Of a stretch of DNA of 64,000 nucleotides, positions 49,601-62,055 are shown in pieces. The notes beneath the pieces are model-generated. The model did not search any database, had not been told where the DNA came from, and saw nothing but the letters and a program-made list of their open reading frames with translations. The DNA is from Megachile rotundata (lineage: Eukaryota > Arthropoda > Insecta > Hymenoptera > Megachilidae). Position 1 is the stretch's first letter, and each line of letters opens with the position of its first letter. The translations under genes and the position numbers were made by a program. The DNA lies in the NCBI RefSeq assembly GCF_050947335.1, contig NC_134984.1, positions 15,295,926-15,359,925 of the forward strand, written 5' to 3'.

Positions 49601-52600
49601 CTTGACGCAAAGCCAAAAATATTTGAACATCTACTTTAAGCAAATTAATTCAAAATGTTCCCACATAATAACAAAAGAGAAAGAACCAACACACATGTAA
49701 TTTTATAAAAATATTAAAACATGAATGGAAGTAATTACACATTATAAAGATGCATTACAAAGACAATATATTATAAATCTGAGAAGCGTTAATAATTACA
49801 CAATACATTCGATGTATTTAAACATCCAGGGGGTGAAAGTAGCCAAAGAAAAAGTGTCCCAAAAAGGTTTGCATCGCCGTCAGGTGTCGTAGTTTCGTCG
49901 GCCAAAATGTATCCATTGAAAGGGGCAAGAGTGACACCAGGGTAGAAGGTCGAGTGAAAATATTTGCATGGAGGGGGAGGTCGAGTTGCCGCTCAACCTC
50001 GTCTGTTCATCCCCTTTAAGCGATCTCGCATACGCGCGTTCCAGAGACACTCGGGACACACAGGAGCGAGAACGGGAAAAAACACGGAGAAAGAGCGTGG
50101 AGCGACGAACACCGTGGAAAACGAGAGAAAATAAAAAAGATCGAGGAGGCTTGGGGCGGAAGAGGAGAGAGTCGGAACCGCGCGATGGATCCAGGGAAGG
50201 GTTTCTAATTTGGTGCCGTGGCAAAAATCGACACTCTGTCTAGACTACGTATACATGGTGGGTCACCTGATACCATTTTCATTTTACATTGATATCATTA
50301 TACTCTCTTACACAATTTTGCAAACTCTCCAGTCTTTTATCTCGAGCTAGGTTAGGTACAAGTTTTTTAGGTTACTGTGCATGGAGCTTTGTAATTTTTT
50401 AGATTGTGTATTAGATTTTTAGACTTTCAGATTTTTCTAAATATATAGGGTACAGTGTGTACTGATTTTACTGAAAATATTTCAGATTGCAATGTGCACT
50501 GGTTTTTCAATTTTTTTAAATTGCAATGTGAGTCCACAAATTACAGTACCAAGTTTGCTAAGTGTACTTTGCTTAGTGTACTGAGTTTTTTAAATTTTCA
50601 AAAGTACAAAGTGTACCATGATTTCCAAATATCTAATAGAAGCTATGTAGCCTTCAACCAATATTTAAAATACGAGACTGAAATTAGACAAGTAAAAATT
50701 GAAAGTCAAAATAGAGGGTTGAAACGAAGAACTGAGAGGAGAATTAATTCCCTGAATCTTGCACCTGCAGTCATAATCTTTCAACCCTGCTTAAATAAAT
50801 TCACTTGTAATTTTCTACGTCATCGATTTAATCAAGGTGCACCCTATATGCAAGGTAAAAAAGAATCCCTCAGAAAGAAGTTAAAAACGTGTCTGTAAGA
50901 CCCGTCTCTTCTGATCCGGAGATTTCTATTTATGTATTCCACCTCGTTCATGTCTCGAGCCGTCTTTCGCACTCTCCTTTCATCTCGTTACCTTTTTTGC
51001 GGCTGGTTAATCCCCCTGACCACGAAAAACCTGCGAGCCCTTTGACCTAAAAGGGTGGATTCGATCCACGTACCGGATTTCCTAACTTTCGTGATTTTCG
51101 TGGAACCCCTCACTGTCTGCGGGAACACAAGTTTGCGCGAAGAGAAAAGGGTCTAGGTTCGTTGTTGGTGGCGTTCGACGAAAAACCTTGCGGTTTCGCG
51201 GTCGAATCTTCCGGCAGACTGCGTTTCTTTGCTCGCGAAATTTCTCTTTTTTAGAAGCATTCTGCGAGACGGAGAATTAAAGCTTTCTGTACGGGAGCTT
51301 TGAGAATCTTATGACGCCGTTATATCTCTGACGTGAAATCGTGGAAACGGGGAAATTAGCGGAGAGATAAGAAATTAAGGGAAATAAAAGGGAACTTGAG
51401 GTATTTTATCTAAATTATTTTACGCTTTTTGATCTAACCTTAAAGAGAAGACTAGGTTTACGGAACGTGTCGAAATGATATTAGATTCTTTGTTTTTAGT
51501 GAGAGAAATTATTAAGATTCTTTGGTTGAGATGTATGCTAACTTTTGTTCACATGAGGAACTGTATGTTCATTTTGGTTGAAATGTTAAATTTTGTCGAG
51601 ACGAAGAATTGTATAAGTTACTCTACATTTCGTTATACATCCTTCATGTACTTATTTTATTATCCTTATTATTATTGTTTGAACCCTTATTATTTTATCA
51701 ATATTATTTTTAATCTAAAACTGCACATTGAATCCATAAACACAATATTATACAGAGATATTTAGGTCCAAAGCGTTGCAGAAAATTTCTGTGGTCGCCA
51801 TTTGTAAAAGATACCTCACCGAAGAGGTTATGTTCTCCTCGTATTAGTCTCACAAACATTCCTATTAATCCACAAGCAATCTATTAATCTACAAAGTATC
51901 TATTAATCTATAATCTTGTACAAAAGAACATTTGAAAATTGTAAAACAAGGAAATTAAGGGGTTTCCGTAAGAGGGCACTTTGAGGTGGTTCGAACAGGA
52001 AGCCAGTCGTTCGAGTAACTTTGAAAAGCGTTTCCACGAAGGCTTTCGATTATGGCTACTCCGGTATTCCGCAAAGAGGTGGCACCGTTGGTAAGATTAG
52101 GCGGTAACTCCAAGGCTTAGTTCGCCTTAGCTTTAAGAATGGATTTTACGACGATCTTAAGTGAATGCAACCCTCGACTTTCCTCTCGAGATAAGTGCGA
52201 TTCGCGGCAACCAAGGTTCCGAAGTCTTTGCTAGCGTTTCAATAACCCGCCTCGTGATTTACAATCCCCTTTGTTACGATAACAGCCTTGTATTTCGTTT
52301 CATCGCGAATCTCATACCTTCGTTATTAATTTATACGGCCCTTATTTATTAACCCTTTGCGAAACTCTATTCGGGTTAGTACAATGTGAAATCCTTTGGC
52401 TGCGAGGAAACATTTACTATTCCGAAATGAAATAATAAATTTCATTAATCTTGATGAAACTTTTACGTCAAAAATTGTAGAGTATATGAAATTATAGTGC
52501 AATTTTTATTAGCACCTTAAAGTCAGAATTCGAAATTACTCTGTAAAGATTGATGTAGATAATGTAACTCACAGTCTACGAACGGAACAAAAATTCAAAA

Positions 52601-53659
52601 CAAGATTTTACAATTTTAGCTCTTGTAATCCGATTAAACTTAATCTTAGAAATTTTTAACAGTTACTAAAACTACCCTGTTGATAAATTTATCAATTGTG
52701 TAAACAAGTGAAAAAAAGTTATAAACAATTACATCAATAATCCTCTGCAGAATGTTTGCACGTAAAATCTTGACCAGTCGAATCACAAAACTAGTTCTGA
52801 AATGCAGACATTCGAATCGCCCACACACGGACAATTCCATCACCCGAAAAATGGCGGGTTCTTGAGGAACTGGAGCTTCGAAAAATGAGGAAAAATGGTT
52901 GTTTAATATGCTAATAGAGTATCGAATGGTTCGATATTTGTCGTTGACAAATTACAGAGTTTAGGTTCCATATCAGAAGCCTTAGAAAGTCTCGCCGTTG
53001 TGCATCGGGGTCTCCATTGAATACGGCTGACTTCCGATTGACCGACAAACGGGAATAGAACGGGATTCCAAATGGCGAACGTCGCTGCGAATGGCTCGCG
53101 AGGACTATCGGTCTCTCGTAATGGAAACGGCAGCCTGAAAAAGGGATACACGTCGAAAGGGAGCGTGGCTTTCTTCGTCCCTTTTTCTCCTACCAGACTC
53201 TGTTTTTCTTCCATCCTGTAGAAGTAGTTAATGGTTTTCTTTTGGCTGGCTGCCTTGCTGCGTTAATGCTTCTGAGTCTTCCTCTTTCTTCCTCGCACTT
53301 TCCCTCTCTTTCCCGCTGTTTCTTTGCTAGCTTCCTTTTACCGCCCCGTGGTTCCACGAAATTCTTCCGGGAACGATTGTATCGACGAGCTTCGTATCGC
53401 GGACATCGACACGAATAACCTTTCGAGGACGCTCGATAAGGCTTTCTTCCATTGTCCGATCCTTTAGCCTCTTTTCTGTCGCGCTGCTTTTCCGTTTTTG
53501 CTCCGGGCTGACCCGATATGGCAAAGATGCCACCGAAAGCTAAACGAATTTTCCTTTGGATTTTTAACGTACACTAAACTCTGAATTCTTAGTCACCGAT
53601 CTAAATTTTCATATTATTGCACCAAATGTATCAGTGTATGCATATTATTTTTACAAATT
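49601..53659. other. Long stretch without a supported gene
   Basis: GC-rich parts at 49860-50250, 50880-51380, 51960-52340 and 52960-53560 hold short overlapping frames. The stretch 49970-50210 is purine-rich on the plus strand (GAGAACGGGAAAA, AGAAAGAGCG), as in insect 5' UTRs or GAGA-factor regions. The stretch 52350-52370 starts TTAACCCTTTGCGAAACTC, like a lone MITE end. Confidence 0.4.
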
Positions 53660-53669
53660 ATCTACGTTA

Positions 53670-53765
53670 AAAATATACATGTATGTACACATATGCGTAT
53701 ACATATGTAGAGGTATGTACACATATGTGTACACACATGTACAGGTATGTATACATATGTATCGA
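53670..53765. repeat. Alternating TACACATATG/GTATGTACAC microsatellite
   Basis: A run of TATGTACACATATG-type words is almost entirely alternating purine and pyrimidine. It includes several CATATG and ACATGT palindromes. Confidence 0.85.
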
Positions 53766-54179
53766 TTTTTTAATTGAATAGCGACTATACAATGGTCCTA
53801 TGTTTTTAAAGAAATCAGTTCAAGCTTAAGATTCAATACACACACAAAAATTATTAAGTCGAAATTTCATTGCCCATGTCACATCATCATAAACTTTTAT
53901 AAAATTCTTTAACTGACGTTGCAAGACCAACATTTTCAATAAGCTGAAATAAGAAAAATCTTGAAAATACTGATGTTCCAAGAGGAACATCTTCAAAATG
54001 CTTTTAACTGATGTTGCAAGACGAACATCTTCAAAATGCTAGTAACTGATCTCCAATAAAATGAAACGAGGAAGTGTCCAAAATAACTGATGTACATTTT
54101 CAATAAAATAAGCAGCATGTTATGTAAAAAAGAAGTGAAAGAATAAATAGAATAGACGTTGATACGAAGAGTCATTGAT

Positions 54180-54315
54180 GGCGAGTAGAGAGGGTCTGAC
54201 TTATGGCTGAGTGGAATTCCTTCCACTTTGGCGATGATCGTCCCTCTCCTCGAACACGATGGCAATTTCGGTCGAGTTTTCGTCGGCCGGTGTCGAATTA
54301 CGTCGGTGTCGTCTG
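54180..54315 (-). CDS. Possible upstream exon of the vein-like gene (N-terminal extracellular region)
   Basis: On the minus strand a possible acceptor (GTGACTTCCAG) is followed by an open frame. The frame starts DTDVIRHRP, then KLPSCSRRGTIIAKVEG and IPLSHKSDPLYS. The pattern of a cysteine, then a small hydrophobic strand and KVEG resembles the segment upstream of the Ig domain in long neuregulin isoforms, which I know only from general family knowledge. No strong donor ends it: GTATCA at about 54167 and GTCAGA at about 54204 are both poor, so the 3' boundary is open. It lies 9 kb upstream of the Ig exon on the right strand. It could equally be chance coding potential in a GC-rich island. Confidence 0.25.
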
Positions 54316-56155
54316 GAAGTCACCGACTCGGCCTCTCGGCTGATTTAACGAATCAGTTACGTTAGCGAGAGACTGCGAATAACGATGGCCAGACAACGCG
54401 ACGCTTCTCGGTAGTCCCCGACCAGACTACCCGTGCGTACTCGCTAATTTTAGATGGGACAACTCAGTGCCGTACCGTGTTTTCGTGCTCTTGCCTCTCC
54501 CTCCTGTTGTCAAAAAATATGTCTATTCGTTCCTTAATGAGCCTGTCCGACATCCAGTTTAGACATCACTTTTCTTCAACGACGCCGTAATATTCGACGC
54601 TGTGAGATGGCGTTCAGCACTTGGATGTGGCAGTTCAAATTAATAATTAATAATATAGAACTATACAGATTTTGTAGATTTCTGCTATACAATTATGGAG
54701 CATAGAGAATGGAGTTAAGAATGAATTATATTTTATTTATACATTTTCCCAAACGAGAACCATACACAGAAAGTATAATGGCGTATCGCAGCTACAAGGT
54801 TGTGGACCTACATGAAATTTTTTTCTGCTCATTATATTTTAATGACGACTATGAAATAATACTCTTACACAAGTTTACCAATAAGTTGAAATTAATGAAC
54901 GAGAATTTATTTATTTGTTAACAACAAAGGGGGTGAGTGATGACTTGAAGTTTAAATTCAAAAGCAAGTACAAATTAAAAAATGTGTCCACCAGCGTAAA
55001 CCATAATTTCGACGAATTTCAGCGATTAATGTCCTGGAAGTCCAGAGAGGTAAGCTGGAGTCTCAAGCTGAAAGAAAGCTACGATGATGCGCGTTCCGCT
55101 GGACTGCGCTCGAGATATACTCTGGTCCCGCTGGGATTGCAAACTCTCGTCGTGGCAACTCGTTAAGCCACGCGGATTTTCCTGGCTGTATCGCGCTGAA
55201 TTTCGCGTCCCTTGCGAGCTGAAATTTCGACAACTTCTGGCGATTCTGTGGACCCCCAGATAAACTGATAAAACGTTGGTAATCGATGTTTCTGCTTATT
55301 TCGCTACCACTTTGCACGAATAGGTTCAACTCCGAGTTTACATTAAAAATAAAATATGTTGCACATTACATTAGTTTTAGAATTTTACAGAATGTTACTT
55401 TTTTAGTACTTGTTTTATTGTTATATTAATATTTGTCTGACGTGTGTGACTGCTCTAGCCAATTGCTTGTATCAAAAATACTGAAACCCCTAAACGTCTT
55501 TCAGTCACTATTCTGAATTGAACTTGTGAAGTAGTTGATGGACTCTCAGTAGTCCAATCTTTGACAGTAAAATTGAAGACAGTGAATAGTTCAATCTTTG
55601 TAAACAGTATTTTTGAATTAAATTCCACAAAGTTGCAACATTTCGAAGGTGAAAAAACGAGGTCAAATCCTCAAGATTCAACATTCTTTTGGTGGTTAGC
55701 GCAGCGAAACGAATGCCTCTGAGAGTCATAGGACAGAAAACACCTTGGATTTACGACGTCCGTCGTTTTCTTCGCGCGGACACTCGCTTTAAGCTCGATT
55801 CTTTGCCCTCGGAGAAATATCAGAGGGAAGAGCTTCCGCTTAAACGCAGCTAGTCAAAAGCTGTACCGTTCGCGCTCTCTTGGCCGGTTATAAATACTGT
55901 GACCCATCAATGGCACTGCTGCCACCATTCAGACTCGCTACGAAGGAGAGGAGAACGAGACGAGGAAAGTGCACGACATACAGATCGTTCTTAATGCATT
56001 GACCTTTGTTCGAAATGTCACGTATGTGCTACATTTCCATCTTTGGTTGTTTAGTTATTTATATTTGGGTAGAAATATTCATATCTTCGTGTCTTTTATT
56101 TTCTTCAAAATCAGATGCATTATTTTCAATTTTAAATTTACAATACTCTCTAAAA
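54316..56155. other. Segment with possible plus-strand TATA promoter, no supported gene
   Basis: TATAAATA at 55889-55896 is followed by TTCAGACT at 55928-55935, an initiator-like word about 40 bases downstream and therefore farther than usual. No exon follows with confidence. The frame at 54915-55166 (plus, 83 codons) has no domain. Confidence 0.3.
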
Positions 56156-56159
56156 TTTT

Positions 56160-56775
56160 ACGAAATGAACTTTAGAAGTGAATTTAAAAGACGAAGGTAA
56201 AATACTAAAATGATAAGGTAATGTAAAATTTTAGCTACATTTTAAAAAATTTCTAATTTGCAACAATGCTTTGAAATTTTAGAAAATGAACTTTAGAATT
56301 GAATTTGAAAAACGAAGGTAAAATACTAAAATGAAGTAATGTAAAATTTTAGCTACATTTTAAAAAATTTCTAATTTACAACAATACTCTGAAGTTTTAG
56401 AAAATGAACTTTAGAACTGAATCTAAAAGACGAAGGTAAAATACTAAAATGAAGTAATGTAAAATTTTAGCTACATTTTAAAAAATTTCTAATTTACGAC
56501 AGTACTCTGAAGTTTTAGAAAATGAACTTTAGAACTGAATCTAAAAGACGAAGGTAAAATACCAAAATGAAGTAATGTAAAATTTTAGCTACATTTTAAA
56601 AAATTTCTAATTTACGACAATACTCTGAAGTTTTAGAAAATGAACTTTAGAACTGAATCTAAAAGACGAAGGTAAAATACTAAAATGAAGTAACATAAAA
56701 TTTTAGCTACATTTTTGCAAATTCCAAAATTACAACAATACTCTGAAATTTTACAAAATGAATATTAGAACTGAA
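56160..56775 (+). repeat. 118-bp tandem repeat, five to six units
   Basis: AAATGAACTTTAGAA or its variants recur at 56284, 56402, 56520, 56638 and 56756, an exact 118-bp period, with a diverged unit at 56164. Units contain AAAAGACGAAGGTAAAATAC and TTTTAGCTACATTTTAAAAA. Confidence 0.97.
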
Positions 56776-57335
56776 ACTAAAATATGAATGTATCTTAATA
56801 AAAGTAATTTAGTAGGCTGTTACGAAGTAATGCGAAATAGAAGATAAAGTGAAATATAAAAATTAATTATGAACCATTCGATAGGAAATAGCGCGAGGTG
56901 GTTTCGAACCAGCCAGACTGCCACAGTCCCGTAAACCATTCTTTCTAACTTGAAAACCGAAAATAATGTCCCCGCGTGCTGGCTCATAAATTATAAAAGT
57001 GAGATGAATAGAGCGTGTCGTTTATGTAAAACAGTTTAGTCTGCTGTCGGGGGTCGGTGATTTATCCGGCGCAACAAACAAACGTAGATATAAAGCGTCG
57101 CTTGCAAAGACGATCGTTTTATTTTAATCCTTCCCGTCGACCAATCGCAGCCACTTTTACCTCGGGCCAATATCTACTTCTTTCAATAACACTGCTTCTC
57201 CATTTTTTAATTTTCAATTCCGTTTGCTTGCTCTTTTATGAAAACTTCGCATTTCCCTATTCTTAGAATTTCTGACTTAAAGCTAAAAGGGCAGATATTG
57301 CGTTATTGCTTTCATTGGATGAACAAAACATCAAA

Positions 57336-57442
57336 GGGTTGTTTTAACCCTTTCATTTATGATTAAACCTTTCGCTTGAATTTTTTAAAATTGTTGGGAG
57401 TCATCTTTAGTGAAATACGAGTGCAAAGGGTTAAAACAACCC
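57336..57442. mobile_element. Minimal TTAA-flanked element in a perfect inverted repeat
   Basis: GGGTTGTTTTAACCCTTT (57336-57353) and its exact reverse complement (57425-57442) bracket about 71 bp. Inside the TTAA sites at 57344 and 57431 the ends are CCCTTTCATTT and GAGTGCAAAGGG. The second matches the piggyBac-like MITE end at 24.2 kb. It is probably a deletion derivative of that family. Confidence 0.6.
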
Positions 57443-59773
57443 CCAAAAAAAGGGTTAATGTCAAGTGATTAGGAATTAGAGATACAATCGATGTAACATA
57501 TGACGACACATGGAAAATCCTATATGTAACAAGTGCAACGATTAACACAATGTGGCACAACGCGTGGAAAATGCAATTTGTAGCAAACGCGTAACAAATG
57601 GAATGCGTGGCAAACACGACGTGTAAATCTAACATAACGAGTGCAACGCGTGGAAAATTCACTGTGTAAACACAACGTGGAAAATGCAATTTGTAACAAA
57701 TACACAGCGTGACAAGTAGAATGTGGACGTGAACAGAGGGTTGTAACCATGACTTTCTTCTATTAATTTTTAAACTGTGGGTCGCGAAACAGGGCTGCAA
57801 AATGAGGTTGTAAAATGGGATTGCGAAGGAAGCTTAATGTGGCAAATTGGGGTAGCAAAAATTCAGATACATGAATTTAAAGAAGTAAACTCATCCGTCT
57901 TACAATGTGATTTTCTCTTATGAATTTTACTCTTATTAATTCTTCTTATTAATTTCTTTTATTAATTTATGTATATCGCTTATCAAAGAAATTATTTATA
58001 GAAAAATACATCTACATTATTCATCAAGGAAATAAATTATTAATATGAAAATATTTGATATTTAAATCAGGGGATTGCAAAACTTGATAAAAGTGTCGTG
58101 AACGAATAAAATTGAAGGAGTGGTAAACTATCCGTCAAAATTCGAAAATAAAGATGGCGAAGAGGTCCGCGAAGTAGAGGCGGTGGTAAGAAGGTGGAAG
58201 TGCGAGAAAAAAGGGGATTCTTGACGAATCAGAGCGTAACCGCGATATAGAGGAGTGCAGTCGGCAGCAAAGACCTTTCGCAGAGAGGCTCTGGAAGCTC
58301 GATGGTTAGACGAGATTAGGCGCGCGGGTAGACGGAAGCGGCTGAAAGCTCTCCAGAGGACTTCACCGTTGGCCACTTCATCCGCGCTAAGAACTATACC
58401 ACAGATTCTTCGGGTTCTTTTCTTGCCGTGCCACCGAAACGGCCGCCCCCTTGGACTTCTCCAACCTCTCTCGGACCTTTGTCCGATAACTCTGTCGAAC
58501 CCGGAGTAGTTTGACCCTTTTTCCGGAATGCCGAGTGGTACACCGACCTTCTTACCGCGACCCGATCTCCGGATTTCACCCTCGATACCAGTCATACTTA
58601 CGTAAGCTTTTACTCCCACGGTTGATACGGAAAGAGGATCTTTTCGAGTGGCCCTGCATGTTCGGAGCGTCGGAATAACGTTACGTAACCTATAACAACA
58701 TGGCGGCGCGAACACTGGACTCCATTTTTTATTTATCATATGTTCGAACGACTTGCATCTACTGGGATTCATGTAGAGATCTAGTTATTCACTCTAGATC
58801 GATGGATTACTATGAAAAAACTGTACATTTAATTAATAATTATTAGATTCAATATTTGTGTATTCTTCTAATACTGACCCATGTAAGATCGTCCAAGTCG
58901 AGATTAAGTTACGAGTCAAGTTACTAGAGAATTCACTTTGTATTCTTATAAAATTTCAATGTATACTCCATTCTAATTTAAATCTTAATTTTACTAAATT
59001 TATAATAAGACTGTTATATTCAATATTATACACAATATTATATGTACTAAAATATGTTCATTGAATTTATAATTTAGTGAAATTTCAACTTTTAAGATTG
59101 TACCTATTTTTTATGATATACATGTATTTTTATATATGTAATTTTTTTAATTTCTCTAACCTTAAAAATTTTATATTAAAATAAATAAACAAGCTTCATT
59201 TGTTATATACAATAAATAATTCAATAAATTAAATACATACATTTGGATTAATTAAATTGTAGTATGAATTAATTTAAAATACAAATTAATCAATAAATTA
59301 TATCAAATTATTCCTGGCTAATAAATATTTAATAATGTAACTACACATAATTTTAACAAGTGTATAAGAATTATTATACAAACTGTTATTATATTTTATT
59401 AATTATTGAAGAGCTTGCTATAGTACAGTTATAATTACTGTAGTACTATACTATAGTTAAGTGTTCTATAATATATTCTATCATGAGTATTCTTTCATTC
59501 TATCACTTCTTCAGAAAATCTTCCCCTACTAATGCATGTTAAAAATTATTAATCTCCAACTACGAAAATTAACCTCCAATTAACCTCCAAAATTAACCTT
59601 TCGCTTATTTCCGTAAAACCTAACCAATAACCATAGAGAGTGAACCAATCCGATTTAAATCGCAAACAGTGTTGGCAAGCGGTCCGAAGTCTCTCTCTCT
59701 CCGTGGATGAGAATTTTGTTCCCTCTCTTCTTAGCCGAACACGGTTCGCCGTGACTCATCAACGAGGACGAAG
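57443..59773. other. No supported gene; GC-rich island at 58.13-58.77 kb
   Basis: The stretch 57480-57760 has loose repeats of CAACG(C)GTGGAAAATGCAATTTGTA. The 214-codon minus frame at 58128-58772 has no domain and contains a strong donor in its middle, so it is not one exon. The stretch 58780-59640 is very AT-rich. Confidence 0.4.
58602..58660 (-). CDS. Weak candidate exon with a strong donor
   Basis: On the minus strand a CAG acceptor (GAACATGCAG) is followed by about 58 bases. They end at an excellent donor, TTAC|GTAAGTATG, whose GT begins at 58601. One open frame through it starts GHSKRSSFRINRG and leaves phase 1, which matches the phase expected at the start of the candidate exon near 54315. 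Two other frames are also open here, so the reading is not unique. No family is recognised. It may be a 5' untranslated exon or a chance splice site. Confidence 0.15.
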
Positions 59774-59905
59774 ATGGTGGACCTTGTCGCGAATCTAAAT
59801 AAATACGGACACACGCGCGCGAAAAACGACGTGGACGGCGGGGGTTCGCGGTTGGCCAAGGGGTGCGGTGAAACGACGAGACATCGCTTAGAAATGCGTG
59901 AGTAA
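59774..59905 (+). CDS. Possible first coding exon on the plus strand
   Basis: An ATG in good context (GACGAAGATGG) opens a frame of 43 codons beginning MVDLVANLNKYGHTRAKND and ending in TAA at about 59905. A strong donor, ATGC|GTGAGTAAG, overlaps the end, so translation could continue through splicing. The 130 bases upstream carry a TCTCTCTCTC tract and are GC-rich and CpG-rich, as in a promoter or 5' UTR. No family is recognised. Its neighbours give no support, and the gene body would have to lie beyond 64 kb. Confidence 0.2.
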   Translation: MVDLVANLNKYGHTRAKNDVDGGGSRLAKGCGETTRHRLEMRE

Positions 59906-60224
59906 GAACCTTAGACCGCGGTAAATTTATATCCTCGCGGCTTTTGCCTCTTATTCTCTCTCTCTCTCTTTTACTGGCTCTCGGCGGGTTAACACCTTGC
60001 CCACTGGAAGTCTATCAATAGATCTTTCGATCATGGTGGTCGATTAAAAATCGATCGTATTTGTGAACTTCTGAAGATCCAGAAATATTCTTTGACGACG
60101 TCTAATTATTAATGACTTATTGGGTTAAGGAAGTCATTGAATTTTAGGTTAGGGAAAATTTCGGGTTGACTTATTTTTCAAAGTAGCGATTTTAGAGAGT
60201 ATTTTGAAATCAACCCTTTCGTAA

Positions 60225-61190
60225 TGATTAATTTTAAATGTTCTCTTTATTATAAAATAGATAATCAGCCATTTTGTGTTAAGTATTCAAATAAAATTGT
60301 AGGCTCTAATAAATGCACTGATACATTTGACAGTCAGCCATTTTGTATTAAGAATCTTGGTACCATGAAATCTTGGGTGTTTTCTAATCAACCCTTTCAT
60401 AATGGTCAATTTTAAATATACTCTTTATTATAGTAGATAATCAGCCATTTTGTGTTAAGCATTCTAATAGGAGTATAGCCTCTAATCAATGCACTGTTAC
60501 ATTTGACAGTCAGCCATTTTGTATTAAGAATCTTGGATCCATGAAATCTTAGGTGTTTTCAAATCAACCCTTTCGTAATGATGAATTTTAAATGTACTCC
60601 TTGTTATAATAAATAATCAGCCATTTTGTGTTAAGCATTCTAATAAGAGTATAGCCTCTAATCAATGCACTGTTACATCTGACAGTCAGCCATTTTGTAT
60701 TAAGAATCTTGGATCCATGAAATCTTGTGTGTTTTCTAATCAACTCTTTCGTAATAGTAAATTTTAAATGCACTCTTTATTATAATAAATAATCAGCCAT
60801 TTTGTGTTAAGCATTCTAATAGGAGTATAGCCTCTAATCAATGCACTGTTACATTTGACAGTCAGCCATTTTGTATTAAGAATCTTGGATCCATGAAATC
60901 TTGTGTGTTTTCTAATCAACCCTTTCGTAATGATCAATTTTAAATGTACTCCTTGTTATAATAAATAATCAGCCATTTTGTGTTAAGCATTCTAATAGGA
61001 GTATAGCCTCTAATCAATGCACTGTTACATTTGACAGTCAGCCATTTTGTATTAAGAATCTTGGATCCATGAAATCTTGTGTGTTTTCTAATCAACCCTT
61101 TCGTAATGATCAATTTTAAATGTACTCCTTGTTATAATAAATAATCAGTCGTATTGTGTTAAGCATTCTAATAGAATTATAGACTAAATT
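60225..61190 (+). repeat. 176-bp tandem repeat with paired TCAGCCATTTTG motifs
   Basis: The block GGATCCATGAAATCTT or its variants recurs at about 60360, 60536, 60712, 60888 and 61064, an exact 176-bp period. Each unit holds two half-unit motifs, ATCAGCCATTTTGTGTTAAG and GTCAGCCATTTTGTATTAAG. This suggests an older duplication of about 70-110 bp before the 176-bp unit spread. Ten intact TCAGCCATTTTG words are present. Confidence 0.97.
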
Positions 61191-62055
61191 GTTACAGAAA
61201 TTGTATATAAAAATTGATAAGTCGAAGTGTTACAGTCATATTTTTCATCACTCTTGCAGATAAATCAATGTTGATAATCTTTCTCAATTTAATTGAAAAT
61301 CCCTGGGGTAAAATTACCGATACTTTTCCAGCAACAATGCCACGAAAAAATTCAATGTTCGATATCGCGGCAATATTTTCGTTCTCGAACGGTATCTTCG
61401 CGTTGTACAAACACGCTCCCGAATTCCCCGATCGACGTGGTTACACCATTCCCACGCTCCATTTGCCACCGATACGAGAGAGAAAAAAAATAAAAAAAGT
61501 AGAGCGTCCACGATAAACAATGTTATCGATTCTAGCGGTCTCGTGAACCCAATTAACTGCGTAATGGCGAAGCGCAAAGACATAGGGCGCAGTCGAGCGA
61601 GCACCGTAGCGGATGGCGAAGTTTTTAATACTGTTACCTTTTAACTACGAAATTCTCTATGGTAAACTTTAACCGTTTAAATTTCGCGTTTCGACATTAT
61701 GGATCGTTTTAGAACTTATCGAGACTCGCGTTTAACCCTGTTAATATTAAATACGAGCTACAAACGTGATTGGATGAATTGTTTTTCGAATGTTATCCTT
61801 TAAATCAGCAATTCTGGGTGCACGTGTTGTTCCAAGAAGATTATACTTTAGACAAATAAATCGCGGTGTAGTATTCGAATCGTGTTTCGAACGTTTCTTT
61901 TAAAATCTGGAATTCTGGTGTTGTTTGAAGGAGGCCATACTTTAGACAAATAAATCATCGTGTTCGAACTACCCCGAAAATTAGCGATTCTGGGTTTACA
62001 TGTAGCAAGAATACTTTAAATAAATCGTGACACAGTATCGGGTTGTCGAAAACTA
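61191..62055. other. No supported gene
   Basis: A GC-rich part at 61300-61620 has frames on both strands with no domain. The stretch 61740-62050 has loosely repeated CTTTAGACAAATAAATC and GCGATTCTGGGT-like words that lead into the next array. Confidence 0.4.

Noticed and set aside
58128..58772. 214-codon minus-strand frame
   Set aside because: It is interrupted by a strong splice donor, overlaps other long frames on both strands and shows no domain.
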